Origin: Trichoplusia ni
Taxonomy: Eukaryota > Arthropoda > Insecta > Lepidoptera > Noctuidae
DNA: 64,000 bases
Reading direction: 5' to 3'
Assembly (NCBI RefSeq): GCF_003590095.1
Contig: NC_039491.1
Span: forward strand, 5,766,001 to 5,830,000
Shown here: positions 1 through 14,830 of the stretch, one piece after another
Layout of the letters: every line of letters starts with the position of its first letter
How positions within the stretch are numbered: the first letter of the stretch is position 1
The notes under the pieces: generated by a model
What the model was told of the DNA's origin: nothing
The model's database searches: none
What the model saw: only the letters and a program-made list of their open reading frames with translations
Position numbers and translations under genes: made by a program

Positions 1-3000
1 AAGGATGAGGAGACAATTATTTGCGAGATAAGACCAAGTTAAGGTAACTTTATTCACACTAAGCCTCAGTATAAATAAAGTTCTCGTAAATCGATGGTAA
101 GAGTATATTCCTTTATATTGTTGCTCGTTGCTTTTCATTCTACGCAATAGCGTATAGGACAGCCCTATTATACGACTAGGCTATTCTTATAAGCTAAAGT
201 AAATTGTTATTAACAATGTCGCGAAGATGAAAGCCTGTAAGTTATTATGCGTCGTCCATTACTTACAGACTCAACATAAATCAAAAAAGTAAAATTACCT
301 TAGAAGCCCCGTACGACTGAACGGTGACACGTACATAATAATTATTGTTATTACACTCATCTATCGCGGACTGTCTCCAACGGGAATGTAAACCCATAAT
401 TTTCGAAAGCTCGCATTTAGGAGCTCATAAGCAACATAAATTTGATCAAACAAATAGCTCGTTACATGCGCTCTACGTCACACCGCCACCAGCTGCCCAT
501 TCATTGTCATTTACTTTGATGGTCTATTGATCCTGGGAGGCACGCTGGCTTGTTATTAATATACCACAAGCCATAAACTTGGAGCGCATTGTTGTACATC
601 GGTAATTCCTTGACCAAAAATGGGCACTAAATTAGCTGCCTTGTTGATGCCTTAATCCAATGTACTGTTATTGGACATTATTGTCGCTATTCTACGTGTA
701 TAAAGTTGTGTTACATTTACAATATGATATACCTATTTTTATGGTAGAAGCTTATATACTTTACCTTCTTTTCCTGATCTGTACTCAAGTTTCCAGATAA
801 AAAGATTATTATTAGATTCGGGATTTTTTTGTCATAGGCGACCTGTTTCAAATCCTTATTGATGTAAACAAACAGTAAGTACTGTATTTATAAATACAAT
901 ATTTAGTGTGAAAATAAATAAAGCTGTTAATGTTCTTCATAATAACATATCATTATAAAAATATAAACATGTACACTCCCGTTTGAACGACGTGATTGAT
1001 TAGATTTTAATGCTCTCATTAAATTATCGGATGACTTGATACAATCTGTATTCGACTATTTGTAACAATTTACGGAATTTAAGTAATCTGCTTTAGATTC
1101 ATTATTCTTAATTGAACTTCTTCACCCAATTTATATTACTAGAATCTGAAGCGTTAACTGGTCTGCCAAAACATTTACTTTGCCAGCGTTCGTGTAGTGT
1201 TTTTAAAAACTTCTTTAAATCATTCATTCGTGCTTCGTGCTTTCAAAACGATCAGTTCAACGATTTTTTATTTTCATGTTTTTACTTGTATCGTATGCCA
1301 ACTAGTTGATATAAAGATTTTTTAAAGACGTTTGGAATGCTTGTCTTACCTTTTAGGATCCCATACCCTTTCTTTTTTCTTTTTTCATTGACCTGCTACT
1401 AGCGCCAAACTCTAAACTTAGTAACTCTTCTACTACATAAACGCTAACTCCATTCATCTTGGACCAAATAGTCATGCGTAGACTCCCGAACAGAACTATC
1501 CCTTTTGTTGTATAAGATCAAAGAGGCACTTGGTACGAAGGGACACGACATAATTGATGGCATCTTTTGTGCATTATTAAGCAACCATACCTACCTTAAT
1601 AGAACCTTTATGTGTGATAACTCATTAGTCAATGTTAGTATGTTGTTTAATTGTTATGATAACAATATTATTGGGTTTGAAACTATCAAGTTAATAAATG
1701 TTTTAGTTTATTTTCGGAATTACTTCATGGTTAGAGACTTGCTCTTTTTAAGGGCGTACTCATGTACACAGATCCAAAACACGTAATACTTTGTTAAGAA
1801 CTTTAAAAAAATAAAATATTATTATTATTAATTTAATTACTATATTTGGATATATTTTATGTCATAACCTTAAATTCCGGTTATACGTATGTTCAAATGG
1901 ATTCTGAGACATCTTGTAAATCGTATTAATTATCTTTATTTTAATCAGTGAACAAGACTTCTGTATTCATAAATCTGGTTAATATGGTATCTATAATTTT
2001 AATATATTCATTCCATAATAATTTATGGCACTAATATTTTAAAATTGATTTGAATTTTATGTTAATAAATTGTCATGTAAATGTCTCAACTCCGTAGGGG
2101 TCTTTGAACCGGTAAAGGTTTATTGCGGTTACACAAAGAAAATTTGACCATTATAATTGTGACAGAAGGTTATGAGATGAATAAAAAACTTGTTATTTTT
2201 TAAATAACAGTTACAATTATAAGGTGCTTTATGGACATTCAATAAACATTGTGATGATGTTTTTTTTACTATTCATATCATATATTGAGTAAAACAAAAA
2301 AATGGAAATACGGCCTAACTTCCCTCTAATAATTCAGTTGCAATTCATAAAAGAATCTGCATTTATAAGTTATCTAAGCTTCATAGAATTTCGTAAAGAT
2401 TTGTCAAATAAACTAGATACACATACATGTGAAAATCTCAAGTACAGTAAGAAGCTTTCTGTCATTCAAAAAATAGGAGAGAGTGAATTAGGCTCAGTAT
2501 CCCGTAATGCGGTGCTGAATGGAGCTTGACACGAGTAGACACAATGACGAGGATTCTAGTACCTCTGTAATAAATGGGGCATATAATACGACATACTGGG
2601 ATTCTCAGCTAATGTTAAGCTATTTTTGCATAGGTATTTGCGTAGAGCCCTAAAGAGATAGTAGAAATTGCATGAAAAGGGTCATTTTGCGTGAAATAGG
2701 ATTTTAAAAAACATTTTTTATGTTTGAAAATATGGATACAGATATATTACATATTAATAATACAATAATACAAGCTCGTTACAACTGTCCTACTGCCTCT
2801 ATTTTTTTTTCTATTTAGGAAAGAATGACAAAAGTCGGTGCTTACGAACGAACACATTTGAAATAATTCGTGCTTTCCATTCCATAATTACTTTCAACAA
2901 TTTCAGTAGATACTCTGTTATCATTTTGTATTTACTTCAGTACTGTGACACTTGATGTCATTGGCCTATATAATTAAAAAAAAATACTCCACATGTAATC

Positions 3001-6000
3001 ATTTTCCCTGAACATGTTAATCAAAGTCTATATTTCTAACTAGCGTTAAGTACCGTTAAAGTCACCTGGTACCTATTATTGCCCGTTGTTATTACTTAAT
3101 TGTTGAACAAAACACGCACGGATTGTCGCATGTCAAGCCACAAAAGTGATGGTTTAATGCCTTTAATAATACTAATACCTTACACTTTTGAGTAATTTAA
3201 TGTTTGTGCTTATACGTACTCGTAAAAGGCGCATACAGTAAAATACTTTAATATTAATGCAAAATAGTTATTTAAAAGTTTGAAGTAGTGACTTAATGAA
3301 GACGACATCAGATTCTTATTAAAAATAATACGAATTAGATGGATTTCATTTTTTAAGGGTAAAACTTAGTTCTAGTCTTTGATCAGAATGTAGGTTAATA
3401 TACCTACCAACGTATTGAAGTTTTCTGGTTTCCCTTTGTCTTTACTCACATATTGCGTTAGAGTTGCTAAAACAGTAAATCCTCTTTAAATCATAGAATC
3501 ATCTAAAGACGCCTACGCCTGGCACATATTGTTCTATGCCGTCATTAGTGCACGATAGCCTGAACACAGACGCATTTCACGGGCGAAGCGTGCCCTAACC
3601 CTCAGCCGAGTCACGTGCAAACAGTACATTATACGACCACCTTGCATCAAATTGTATTAAAGGTGTATAGTATGACCTATATAACGAAATTGCCACCTGC
3701 AGACCAGGAGTTTCAATCGTTGAAGTTCGAACGCCCGAAATGACATAGCTGAGTCACTTGACTGTCAACTATTTGGACAGTGTGGTGACGTAATCAAACG
3801 AAGTTGTAGTACCTACTCCAAAAAGTGAGTTAAATCTAATCTACTAGATATCTAAGAAATTAAACCTAACTTATCACTTTACCCAAGATTAATAGACGCT
3901 CTATTTTATGTGTCTGAAAAAATAAAGCCATTCTACATCAGAATTAAATTCCTTAACCTCTATCCGGTGTAGGCTATCTAACCTCATAATGCCATCCCCC
4001 TACGCCTCTCGCTCTTTTTTTATTATTATTTACCCATCTCATCCCTGGCCAACAGATTTTCGCGTTTTTACAAATGCATCTAAGATAAATTATTAAATAA
4101 AAAGTAGTCGTCTTAATTATGTTGTCGTCTTTACAGCAAGAATTTTGAAAATAAATCATTCTAAGACCATAAAATTCTAACCGTTTCTAAAAGCGACTTT
4201 AGCTTTCAAGTAATGTGTAGGCGTTAACAGATCTTCCCGTGGGATCGTGTTGATAACTCTATGCCATGTAGGTCTCCTTGCAATTAATGTCAGTAGCTTG
4301 TCAGATTGCGGCATCGCACTGCACTGTCGGTTTACGTAGAGTTTGTAGGCACTGTATTGCCACTAAAATAATTGAAGCTCGTGAGATTCGTTTTAACATT
4401 GAAGATGGAATAATGATATAAATAGACTTCGATGATTTTTTTTTTATAATTAAAAGGAAACAAATTTATTTCATGGTAGGTAAACGAAGCTCTTGTCGAT
4501 AAACCAGAATGTTTGGAAAGTCAAATAATATTTCTTTTGTTTAGGAACCTGTATTGAACCTATATAATATAAACCTATGTCTATTAAGACTTTCATAAAG
4601 TACACAAAAACGGATATCCACATACATAATACGCAGGCCTAAATTGTTCGACGCCACGTACCACCAGGGACCCTCCGGAGCGCTGTCAATTCAGCAATCG
4701 TTAGTATCACAACAACTTCCTTTGTATCTTTTGTTCACACAATTTGCGTCACGTGAGAGCTAATGAAGCTGTCTGGAGCTTTGTGGGGGACCAAACGGTT
4801 TGGACGGCGAATAACGTGATAAGAGAATAAAAGCCGAATTAGGGCGCCGCCATTTTTATTGACTGTAGAACAATGTGAGAACATATTTTGATGAGAGGTT
4901 TTTTGTGAATGGAGCTTGAATAGAAATATACTTTTCCATATACCTAAGAGAGCGTATATTACCCCGAGTTAGTATCCTTTTACTGATATAAAGTCCGTTT
5001 TGTTATTATTGTTTCGTTCAGTAAAATGGTTTATACCAAATTACAAACTAGAGAAGTAAACAAATTACTTATTCACTTATAACCAACAACTAGGAAAAAA
5101 CATCAAAGCAAAAATGAACAGAAATTATGCATGAAAAACACACAACGCCGACAAAGACGTATTAATTCACCTGCACTACAATTTCGTGCTAAAAAGGCTG
5201 GTTTAAAAAATAAGGTTCTAGAATCGTGAATGGGTAAAACACAGTTCATAGTTAACACGTCAAAGTGACGGAAGCAAGCTCTTAATTAAACCTTTGGCGT
5301 TAGATTTTACTGGCAGTGTCCGTACAGAATCGATTCTGTATACACTAAATCTCATCAAGGCATTGAAATTTAATTAGCCATGTACCTGACAGGGTCTTCC
5401 GTCTCTTTTTGACACTTGACAAATGACAGAGAGGTTAAGGATCCGATAAACTCTTGGTAACGGTAGGAAGTGGCGTCGAGGCGCATATCCGGCGTATTGT
5501 TGGCAGTACGGTCTGAGAACTGTTGAATGCTTTAGACTAATTAACAATTACGTAAACACTTCTATGAAGGAGTAATTATGTCAAACTATGTCTCTGTTTC
5601 GTATTATAATTATTTTTAGAGGAAATATAAACGTATGGAATCATCTACTACCAAAAACCAGCGATTAAAACATTGTTCTTCTACGGATGTAAAAATTTCG
5701 TTCGAGCTTTGTCGTCAAATAAATAAAATCGTTTGACGTTTCACACTGTCACACGGTTCACGCTTGTGATAATGTGTCATTAGTAAGGTCGACTTTCAAT
5801 TAACTAATTAATTTATAAGTCGTTAAGCGACGAAGAATATAAATGTCAAGTGTTGATCACTTATGACTTTGAATATCTATTTAAAGCATTATGTTTACGA
5901 CTTCATAAACTTTTAATGTAAAAAGCTATATACGCAAAAGTGAAATTAAAATAGTATAATTAAAACACATAAAAGCCATTATGTTGTTAAAAGTTTAAAA

Positions 6001-9000
6001 GTATGCAAAATCTTGTGCTTTATCGTTGACTGAGTTACAAAATTGAATGTACCTTCTTAAAATAAATTAAAGGCATTTCTTTTCTTCTATTTGTCATTCC
6101 TTTTCTTGTCTATTTTATAGAAACTTTTTCTTCACAATAAAATTCTTCAATTAGGCACACATCCGATTATCAACGCTATTCTTAAGCACATAAGATACTT
6201 AAATTTGACTTCGTAAACAATAATAAATTTGCTTTAAGTTTTGTCGTGTACCGCGCTAGCTTTTCATTTAATCCACTCGACGGTACAAGCAGCAAGTAAA
6301 TGACGCGTGTAAGGCAACGCGAAGCAATTTGGCAGCCATTCCCGTGCCGGCTTAGTGCAATAAGACTACTATTTTCACGGAAAATAATATTTGAATAGGA
6401 ACATTGATCCTCAAATAGATCTCTTGTAATGTCTGAACATTCTCTTCCGTCTGCCAATATTCGGTTAGTAGATGTTTTAAGGAATTGTAGACTGCATGTG
6501 TGACTAGATTCGTCCCGCGTTTTGCGATCGATTTTCATATCAAACAAGAAAATTAAAGTTATGGTAAATGGCGATCTGTAGGTGTAGTCCAGATGTGGTG
6601 ATTTTCAAACCCAAAACTTAAATAAAATTGTTTTCTCTTTTACCTAGGATCATTCAGACAGAAATTACCTCATTAATGAGATGTATCTTAGGATTTCAAA
6701 AGAAATAGGGACGGTATTGAGAATTTTGTAGTCGTTATAAATAGGTCAAACATTTCGCAGATAAACTACATCTCTTATCGCTTAGTTCCACATTTGGCTT
6801 GGCAGTAGTAGTCAGATGCACTTTAACTAAAACATTCTATATTTGTTTTTATCCCTGGAGCAAGGTGATATATTTAAATATTTAATTGTGACTGTTAAGC
6901 CTTACAAACAGCTCAACAATGAACTCGTAAAATCGTCGTTATTCGAACAAGACAACTTTAATTCTAAATCAATATGTACCCATTGTAACAGCTAACTTAA
7001 TCAAAATCCAAGTATCCGCTCGAAAAACAAAAGTCGGCAACAAATAAGATTATCCGTTTATCGTTAAAATACTTAGAAAGTAAACAAAACTTAATCAACG
7101 TCGTAATCCAACGTCCCTTCTTCATCAATTCTATTTTCAATTGCCAAACTTCAACGCGTAAACTCTTCGTAAACTTTTAAAGTTTAAACACAAATCTTAC
7201 TATTGTTTTCTTAATATAATTTTGTAGCTCCACTGGCTATTATTACGCCGTTACTCTTATAAAACAACTTAAAGATATTTGGCAGAGGTTTCGCTGAGGT
7301 TGGATTGCTACGAGTTCTAAGTTGTAGAAATATTGAACGTTGCCAACTATTGTATAATCAGAATGTAGTATCTATTGGAAATTGAGAAGTAGAATGGACT
7401 GTCAAGTTATGTTAAATTGAAGATGGAGATAATTTGAGTGTTGACCTAAAAACTTATTTAGTGTTGCCTTTATAGAAATTTGTTTATCTCGTACTCATCG
7501 GCGCTCGTTCTGATTTATCTACAAGAAATTTTGTTAATAAACACGCATTTTAAAAAAGTGTGTTTCTGATATTTAAAACAAAATTATAAATAAGGAAAAA
7601 AATCTAATCTCATATTTTTTTATTTGGATTTACTTAGTCAAAACGTTTTAGATTCAAAATATTTTCAATTTCCGCCGTAGGTGTTGTTAAGATTTTATAT
7701 GAAAGTATATTTATGACACATCATTTTACTTTCATCTCACCCGAATTTTATTAACAAAATTATCTATATCACCGATAATCGAGATATCATTGATCTCAAT
7801 GGACGTAATTAACTTCGTTGATGGCGTTTTTGTTGCATCAAAAGCCTTTATTATCAATAAACTGTCAGATTTAAATAATATATGCATTATTAAAATTAAT
7901 TTTACATTATTACGTAAATATTTAATTAATTCTATTAGATGTAATACGAAGCCTAATATTATTGAAATTAAATTGACACTTGATTGAAAATGTAACGTCC
8001 TTTCTAATTTTAAAAACATGTTAATAGTGAGGATTAATTTTTATGGATAATATCCTGTTATCTAATTTTTGTTATCTAAATTAAAGAAAATCATGATTTC
8101 CCTAATGTCTGAGTTTTTGTTACTCAATTCTAGGATAAATTAGATGGAAAACACGCTTAAAGCTATTTATTTTTGAAATGCAAAAGAAGAGCAGACCTTT
8201 CTATAATTTACTACAGCCGTAAACATGCCTACAGAAATTCCTAGTCGAGCCGCGAAACGTTTCTAAAGGAAGTGAAAACCATGCGGCCAGACACATAAAA
8301 TATTGAAATGTATCCATTGGCCGTGCGAGAGGAATAACCTCACCTGGAGGCCTACCAACTACTCTTAAAAGATAAAAATAAAAATTAATAAATAATGACT
8401 GTATCAGATTTAAATCGCACAAGTTTCAGATGGCTCGGTCGACTATACAAACCAAAATTAACTGAACTCGCTTGATCCATTCGGGAGCTATGATGCCTCT
8501 TACAATCGCGTCAAGCTAATACGCTAATACACAGCTCTTTTTGCGTCGAGGGTGAATCAGCTGCAGCCATCTTTTGTTGCAGTTGTGGAAGCAAGGTAGT
8601 ATAGCGCATTGTTTTGCTCCAACAACTTGAAAAGGTGATGGTAGGCCGCCTAGTCCTCCTTGCAATATTCAGGATTCAAGTCTTGCCAGACTCCTAAGTT
8701 TACTGCACTTTATTTAAGTTGAGGTTCCACAGAAATAGTTTCGTGACTGCGACTGTGTCTGGGTCTCTGCGGTAAAGGAATGGAATTAAACGCCTCGTCT
8801 ACCAAATTATAGCTCGGGTGGATTCCTACTAATATAATACTGAAACTATGATGCAGTTGTTTTAATACCGCTACATCACATAATACTGCTTCCTAGATAT
8901 TGGCATTCGATTGTGTATTTTTATTTGTAAACAAACATGTTTATGACTGATTTTCGTTATGATGTAAGAGATTATCGATATCGTCAACTGTTTTAATGTT

Positions 9001-10361
9001 TGGCACCAAAGAATGTTAAAAATTGTATTTTTAAATTAAATTAAATAACTCACAAGTTTATGCTTAGTGACAGAAAGGTGATCACCCCTGCAGTAATTGG
9101 TTGATACTAACTGTAATTTACTCACATAGCTGTAGGAAAAAGATTGCAATGTAATTGCACATCATTGCGTATTATACAATCTACCTCATTACTGTATCAA
9201 CTTATTCATTTGATAGCAGACGGTAACAACTTCGATATTAATTCACCAACTATACTATTTTCCTTAGCATCTATCAATATGACGTTTACATTCATCATGA
9301 AAAGTACCTAAAACAATTTTACCCACCGCTGTCTAGATTATTACCTTTGATAGCAAACTGTAATTATTACTCGTACAATACAAACTATAATTTACTGTTC
9401 ACTGTGCTGTTTGCCAACCATCACCTCCCAAAGTAATATTACGCTGTTAATATTAAGCTGTTGTAGAAAAGAGACACCATGAAATCACGTAGAGCGCTGT
9501 CACCCTCCCTCAAATTCAATAAAACTGCTTTAAAACATGGTGTTAGAGTCCTGAATTAGGTACGGTAATGACTGAAATATGTCGGTCTTTTTATTTATTT
9601 GTTTGCGGCTCTACCTTTCCGTATTCATGCTACGTATCTTTTTAATGTATTGCTTTTCTTTGAGTCTCTATCTTTTAATGTCGAGAATTCTAGAAACGTT
9701 TGTCGGTTTTCAATTTAGGTCGTCGTACTGAAGTGTTAGTAGCGAGGTAAATAATGAATTATGTTACTAACTTGTTAAGGCTTTGTGAAATATACTTAAA
9801 CTAAAATATACTATCATTTGTTATTCTATATATAAAAGGCACTTATATGGTTTATCGTAATTGCTTTTTATTTTGACTTAATGCTTTTCTAGATAAGGAA
9901 GCCACTCGAAATACAGGCAATAACTCACTGTTTTCAAGTACTCCATCTAACATAAACTAACCGCATAGTCCGCATACAAACATCAAAGACAATCCGTAAA
10001 TATTTTAATTGCGAAACACTTGAGCTATTCTAGTGACATCTGTAACTCAGATTTGCTCTGCTATTGCTTTTAATGCCTTACGCACTTACAAAGTTTAAAT
10101 ACCTATGATAGCAAGCAAATAAACCAAGGTAATAAAGTTTATTATTGTAAACAATGAAGTCTATAACAATATAAAGCCTCATTTGGGATGATTGTCTGTG
10201 AACCCAAATTACTAAGTCGTTAAGCTATAAATACAACAGAACTCTCAAGAAATATAGGATACCTAGTTGTGGTTCCGTAGTATCGTATTTTGAGGTCGCT
10301 AAGCGAGGTCACGGACAGCGTAACATTTCGTAATATGCGTGAGCATAATCGTAAACATCAA

Positions 10362-10400
10362 AAGCGGTGCGCGTAAATAGCACAAGCGGTAAGCGTAAAT
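10362..10400. repeat. Paired 17-bp motif, 22-bp spacing
   Basis: AAGCGGTGCGCGTAAAT (10362-10378) and AAGCGGTAAGCGTAAAT (10384-10400) differ at two positions and start 22 bp apart, about two helical turns. Further AAGCG and CGTTAAGC strings follow to 10420. It sits in a CpG-richer patch of the 5' noncoding block and is a plausible factor-binding pair. Confidence 0.7.
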
Positions 10401-13318
10401 CTTTTAAGCGATCGTTAAGCTCAACCGCGTTGTGATCGTCAATGTATTGATTGCATTATATCGCCCTACACTGCGACCGCAATGCGCTCCGATTTCAATT
10501 ATTCACTTGCTACATTTTTAATCATGTCCCGTGTTTGAAAATTCAGGCGTACAAAAAAGCTGTGCCGCCACAAAATAAAATAATGAAGACAAAATATCAC
10601 TCAAAATTTCATCCACACAAATAAGTTACGTTTGACATTTCTGTCGTAGCAGTTAAAACAGTAATTACGAAGGAGCCCGTCTAACGTTTCCCCGGGGTAT
10701 TCAACTAAAACGCAATTTACGCCCGTCGAGATTCGAGGGGTACCAACAAAAAAACCGAGCCGTATCTACATGTCGCTTGCATTCGACGACGCGACTCATT
10801 TCTGAGAAGACAAATTACGGAATCCGTGGCAGTTGGCCGCGTAAAAAATGCAGCAATTAACTACCAGACGACGGGACCGGAATAACTATCACTATTTTGG
10901 GTGAACGATCATTTCGCTCGTTATTTTAGACTGTTTATGTTTTTTTCGACGTCAATAACTTTCCGTTAGTAGGAATATACAAATTACATATAACTAACTT
11001 GCCACTATAAACATCAAAAGGAAATACTTTGTAGACAATGTTTGATTGTTATTTTATTCGAAACGACTCCATTGAAAGATGTTTAATTCTAGCTTCTTAT
11101 AACATCTCTGGATGCGAACGTCTGTGAGAAATAACAAATGATTCCGGCTAATATTATTGCGGTAGCTTGCTAGCTCGAGGCGTATGCTCGTTTAAACTTC
11201 ACAGATTTATAGTTCATAAGCCGGTCGAAAAGTAAATCGTAAAAACGAGAGGCCGTTTGCACTTGCAATGCCAATAAAATAATAAAGCAGTAAAAATAAA
11301 TTCATCTCAACGGGGTGCATGTTTCAAGCGTGGAGAGATTTAATTGCTTTCATTTCATCCACTACGCGCGATAATTGTCAGTTATTTTATAATGGAAGGG
11401 TAAATTATGAAACGTAGTAGAAGAGATACGATTTAATATCAAAGTTGCTTGAAAAGCTAATGCCGCTGAGATAGCGGTTGTCAATTAATTATGAAGGCAA
11501 AATGCAGTGTAACATAATCAGTTATTTATCACAGATGTGACAGAGCGAGTCGTTTGTCAGTGGTTTCACCCACGGCGCTACGTCTTGGGCATCCGTCAAC
11601 ACATTTACCTTTAAAATTATAATATGAACCTTAAAGAAGGCTCAATAAGGAGTTTAATTGGTAAACAACGGCTTATTAGTTGTTTTGATGACAACCTAAG
11701 ATTACCAGCTTATCTGATTTCATCGCCTTGAAAGACTTATTTTTAACTCAAGCGAACGTGAGCAACTTTCAAAGATGACGCCGACAGAATAAATAAATTA
11801 TAATAAAGGCATAAATGGTGCATTAATGTTCCGCAATTGCACTGCTCCTCTAACTTTCCCATATAAAACATAGGAATGTAATGAGTGCATTAAATTTACA
11901 ACACAAATACGAGGCTCCCAGCGCGCGTACAGTTGGTTAAATCAAAAAGCCGCCGTCAATGCGCCTGTCTTCTTGTGCGACGAACAGAATGCAATCCATG
12001 CAGCGTCGGCTCCCACAATCAGGCCGGCAACCGCCCGACTAAAGAGAAGAATTCAAACAACGGCTTTTTGAGCGGCCCTTCACCATTCAAATTAGCTTAA
12101 TGCGTTCAGCACAAAGCTTTGCGATAAGCGTGGAAACCGGGAAGCTGCTCGTTCCAAAAGATCGCGTAGATATTTTTAATCAAAACATTTGGGGATTTCG
12201 TCGAACTTTTCTGAATTGACGGGTTATCGAAACGAAGTTAGAAAAGTGTCGATTGCGCGATTTCCTTTCGTCATTAGTGATTCTTGGGTAAGGAAAGAGT
12301 TGTGCCTCGAGTTCCGCCGCAGACAGTAGTCTGTGTAGTGACTTATCTGAAAATAGACAACAGATGTAGGTATCGTTTGCAACCATTCGTCGTCGCACAA
12401 CACGCGCGCTCGACCGTTGACAGATTGGACGTTTTAAATTTAGAACGCTCATCCTTTATTTTGTACCTTTAATGAAATATGGGCTGCCGATTCAAAAGTT
12501 TATTTTTGTTTTTCAACTGTGCGCTGATTTGTGTTCCGAGTTTATCTATTTATGCTATTGAAAAGTGTCACGATTGACAAAAAACAAATGCGAATAATTT
12601 ATTTAAATTATTCTTTTATCTGTATTATAAAAGCTGATACCATGAAACGAGTTTGGACTTCCGAAGTCAGTATTATCAATTTTCAATATGTGTGGTTCCA
12701 TTGACAGTATTTCGATGTTTGCGGTAAAATATACGAATAGGGAATATTTACGATCAAACGATTGAGTTTCTGTTGAATGTGTAGCATGCTTCCATTCGGC
12801 TGACACTTGCTACCCACGTGTTGTATTCAAATGCTTTTGTTTATGTATTATGTGGTTTATGGACAACGGAATACGCCCGCGATTCTACAATAGATTATGC
12901 TAAGTAAAATATTTTATTGTAATACCTATTCAAGCCGTTTCTTTGATCGTATAAAACATTTTATGAGCAGCGCATTATGTTGAAATGCTGATGAGTATAA
13001 TATAATTCGAAACCATTTTTGTGCAATAAAAAATATTACTATATTATTCAAACAACTGAAAAATTAAATTAGCGTATAATATTAATAAAAGTGGCCTTGG
13101 GGAATAAATGACATAATGGTTTCAGGATATACCTACTATTTAAAACGTTATTTTTCTTTATTTAGACGGTTATTGTAGCATTACAACTTCCAAACGTGTT
13201 AAGCAAAACTGTAAACATGCGAGGATTTTTTTCCTTTTCTTAATAAGGTAATCTTATTTTGAATAAATAAAAAGGGAATTTACATTCAAAATTTGTGATC
13301 TTCTAACAATTTCGTAAG

Positions 13319-13355
13319 CAGATATAGATGGATGAACTACATCCATCTATATCTG
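13319..13355. repeat. Perfect 16-bp hairpin with 5-nt loop
   Basis: CAGATATAGATGGATG (13319-13334) is followed by AACTA and its exact reverse complement (13340-13355). A microRNA precursor normally needs a longer stem, so a small inverted duplication or a cruciform-type element is more likely. Confidence 0.92.
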
Positions 13356-14689
13356 TTATCCAGCCGTATATCACAGAGCAGCCCCATGAGTCATGGAACG
13401 TAATCCCTTGTTATTTGACAACCGTGTTATTATCCGATATTATCAAGAGCGTAGGCAGTGTTTATCAATGTACGTAGGTACTATGCAACTTCAACTGTTG
13501 AGGAAACAATACGTCATTGTCAATCTTCACTCGCCCAATTAAATGAATAACCTCCGGTTTGTCTGTAATTTCTTTGACTGTCACTTTGAATTAATGCTTT
13601 CTCACTTCAAATTCATCACGTTCTTTTGCCTCGATACGTTTTGTTGCGGCCTAAACTGTATTTGTTTTATAATTAATTTTATGTAGCGTTAAATAATTGG
13701 TGTGAGATATTTAGGGAGTTCCTGACATTTATCATTTTAAATTTTCTTGTTAGTTTAAATCTCATTATTAGGAGAAGTTATAACTGCCTGAAATGAAACT
13801 AAACACTGATATAAAAATAGATACGGCTTTTAATTCTTTTAACATTTTACTTTGAAAAGTTTATCAATAAGGCTAACTTTTAAAAAGCTTCACAGCTTTA
13901 ACCACATTTCCAATGTCTCAAAAGTTTCATATTTAAGTTTAACTTAAACAAACCGAAGTGAAGGAGGCGTCGCGTCTGCGTTTTTGTTTCTCTTTTACAA
14001 TAACTCGAAGAAATATTATTCCCGTCGTAATATACTCGTAATACGAGATGGGGCTGGCGTACTATTTTATTATCTCGAGAATACTCCAGACACGCATCAT
14101 CTATGACATCAAAACTCAATATCCGTCTGGTACATTTGTTATAGATTTCACATTTCCTGGCTAGAGTGCTTCGCTACCCCATTTTGCACGATAAATATTA
14201 TGAAATACAACTCTCAAGTCAACTTTCCAATACTCGTGGACATTAAATTTTACGAGTGTATGATAGTCTTATTTCACGGGTTATTGTTTGGGTAATCTTC
14301 TAGTAATAGGGTATCGTATTCCGTACATAAATGTGGTTTAGAGATAGGGTATTACTAGTATTGTGCAACTATCTAACTGTAGATAGCTAACAATCCTTTG
14401 TTAATTTTCAGTTCAAACGATTTCCAATATTGCTGTAATGTTTCACTATATCTAGAGGGAACGCTTTACATTTTACTTCGTTAAGCTATTGTTTGTATTA
14501 AGTACACAACAGTATAAAAATATATTTTGACTCTGCTATAACAGCAATCTTGTATTATAATACAACCCAGTCTGTAAAAGTCAAACTACTGAAAAAAAAA
14601 CTCTTCTCATATAAAGTATCTAGTATGAACGTTGTATTTAATTGAAACTTTCATCCTACAAGAAAAGCATGAATGAGTCCATCCATTTG

Positions 14690-14830
14690 AGGCTGCAACG
14701 CGCGGGGGGCAGGTGAATCTGTATATAAATCGTGTCAGTCGCATCGGCTCTGTGGCACGCGGAACCTCGTCTTATTGTGCGGCCATTTGTTTTGTTCAGC
14801 GTCCGACGGGACGCGTTATTTTAGATTCGC
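14690..14830 (+). promoter_or_regulatory. Possible promoter-like block upstream of exon A
   Basis: A CpG-richer stretch (ACGCGCGGGGGG near 14698) is followed by TATATAAAT and then TCAGTC, an arthropod initiator-like string. The TATA-to-initiator distance is shorter than usual, so this weakly supports a promoter. It could be an alternative start for the SASH1-like gene. Confidence 0.25.

Noticed and set aside
6182..6547. 121-codon minus-strand open reading frame
   Set aside because: No domain, no signal peptide, no splice or promoter context. One such stretch is expected by chance in 64 kb.
8580..8700. Suspected dispersed repeat (region around GTAGGCCGCCTAGTCCTCC)
   Set aside because: It has a vaguely repeat-like look, but no second copy in the window and no family I can name.
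13319..13355. microRNA precursor
   Set aside because: A 16-bp stem is too short for a normal animal pre-miRNA; kept only as a hairpin.
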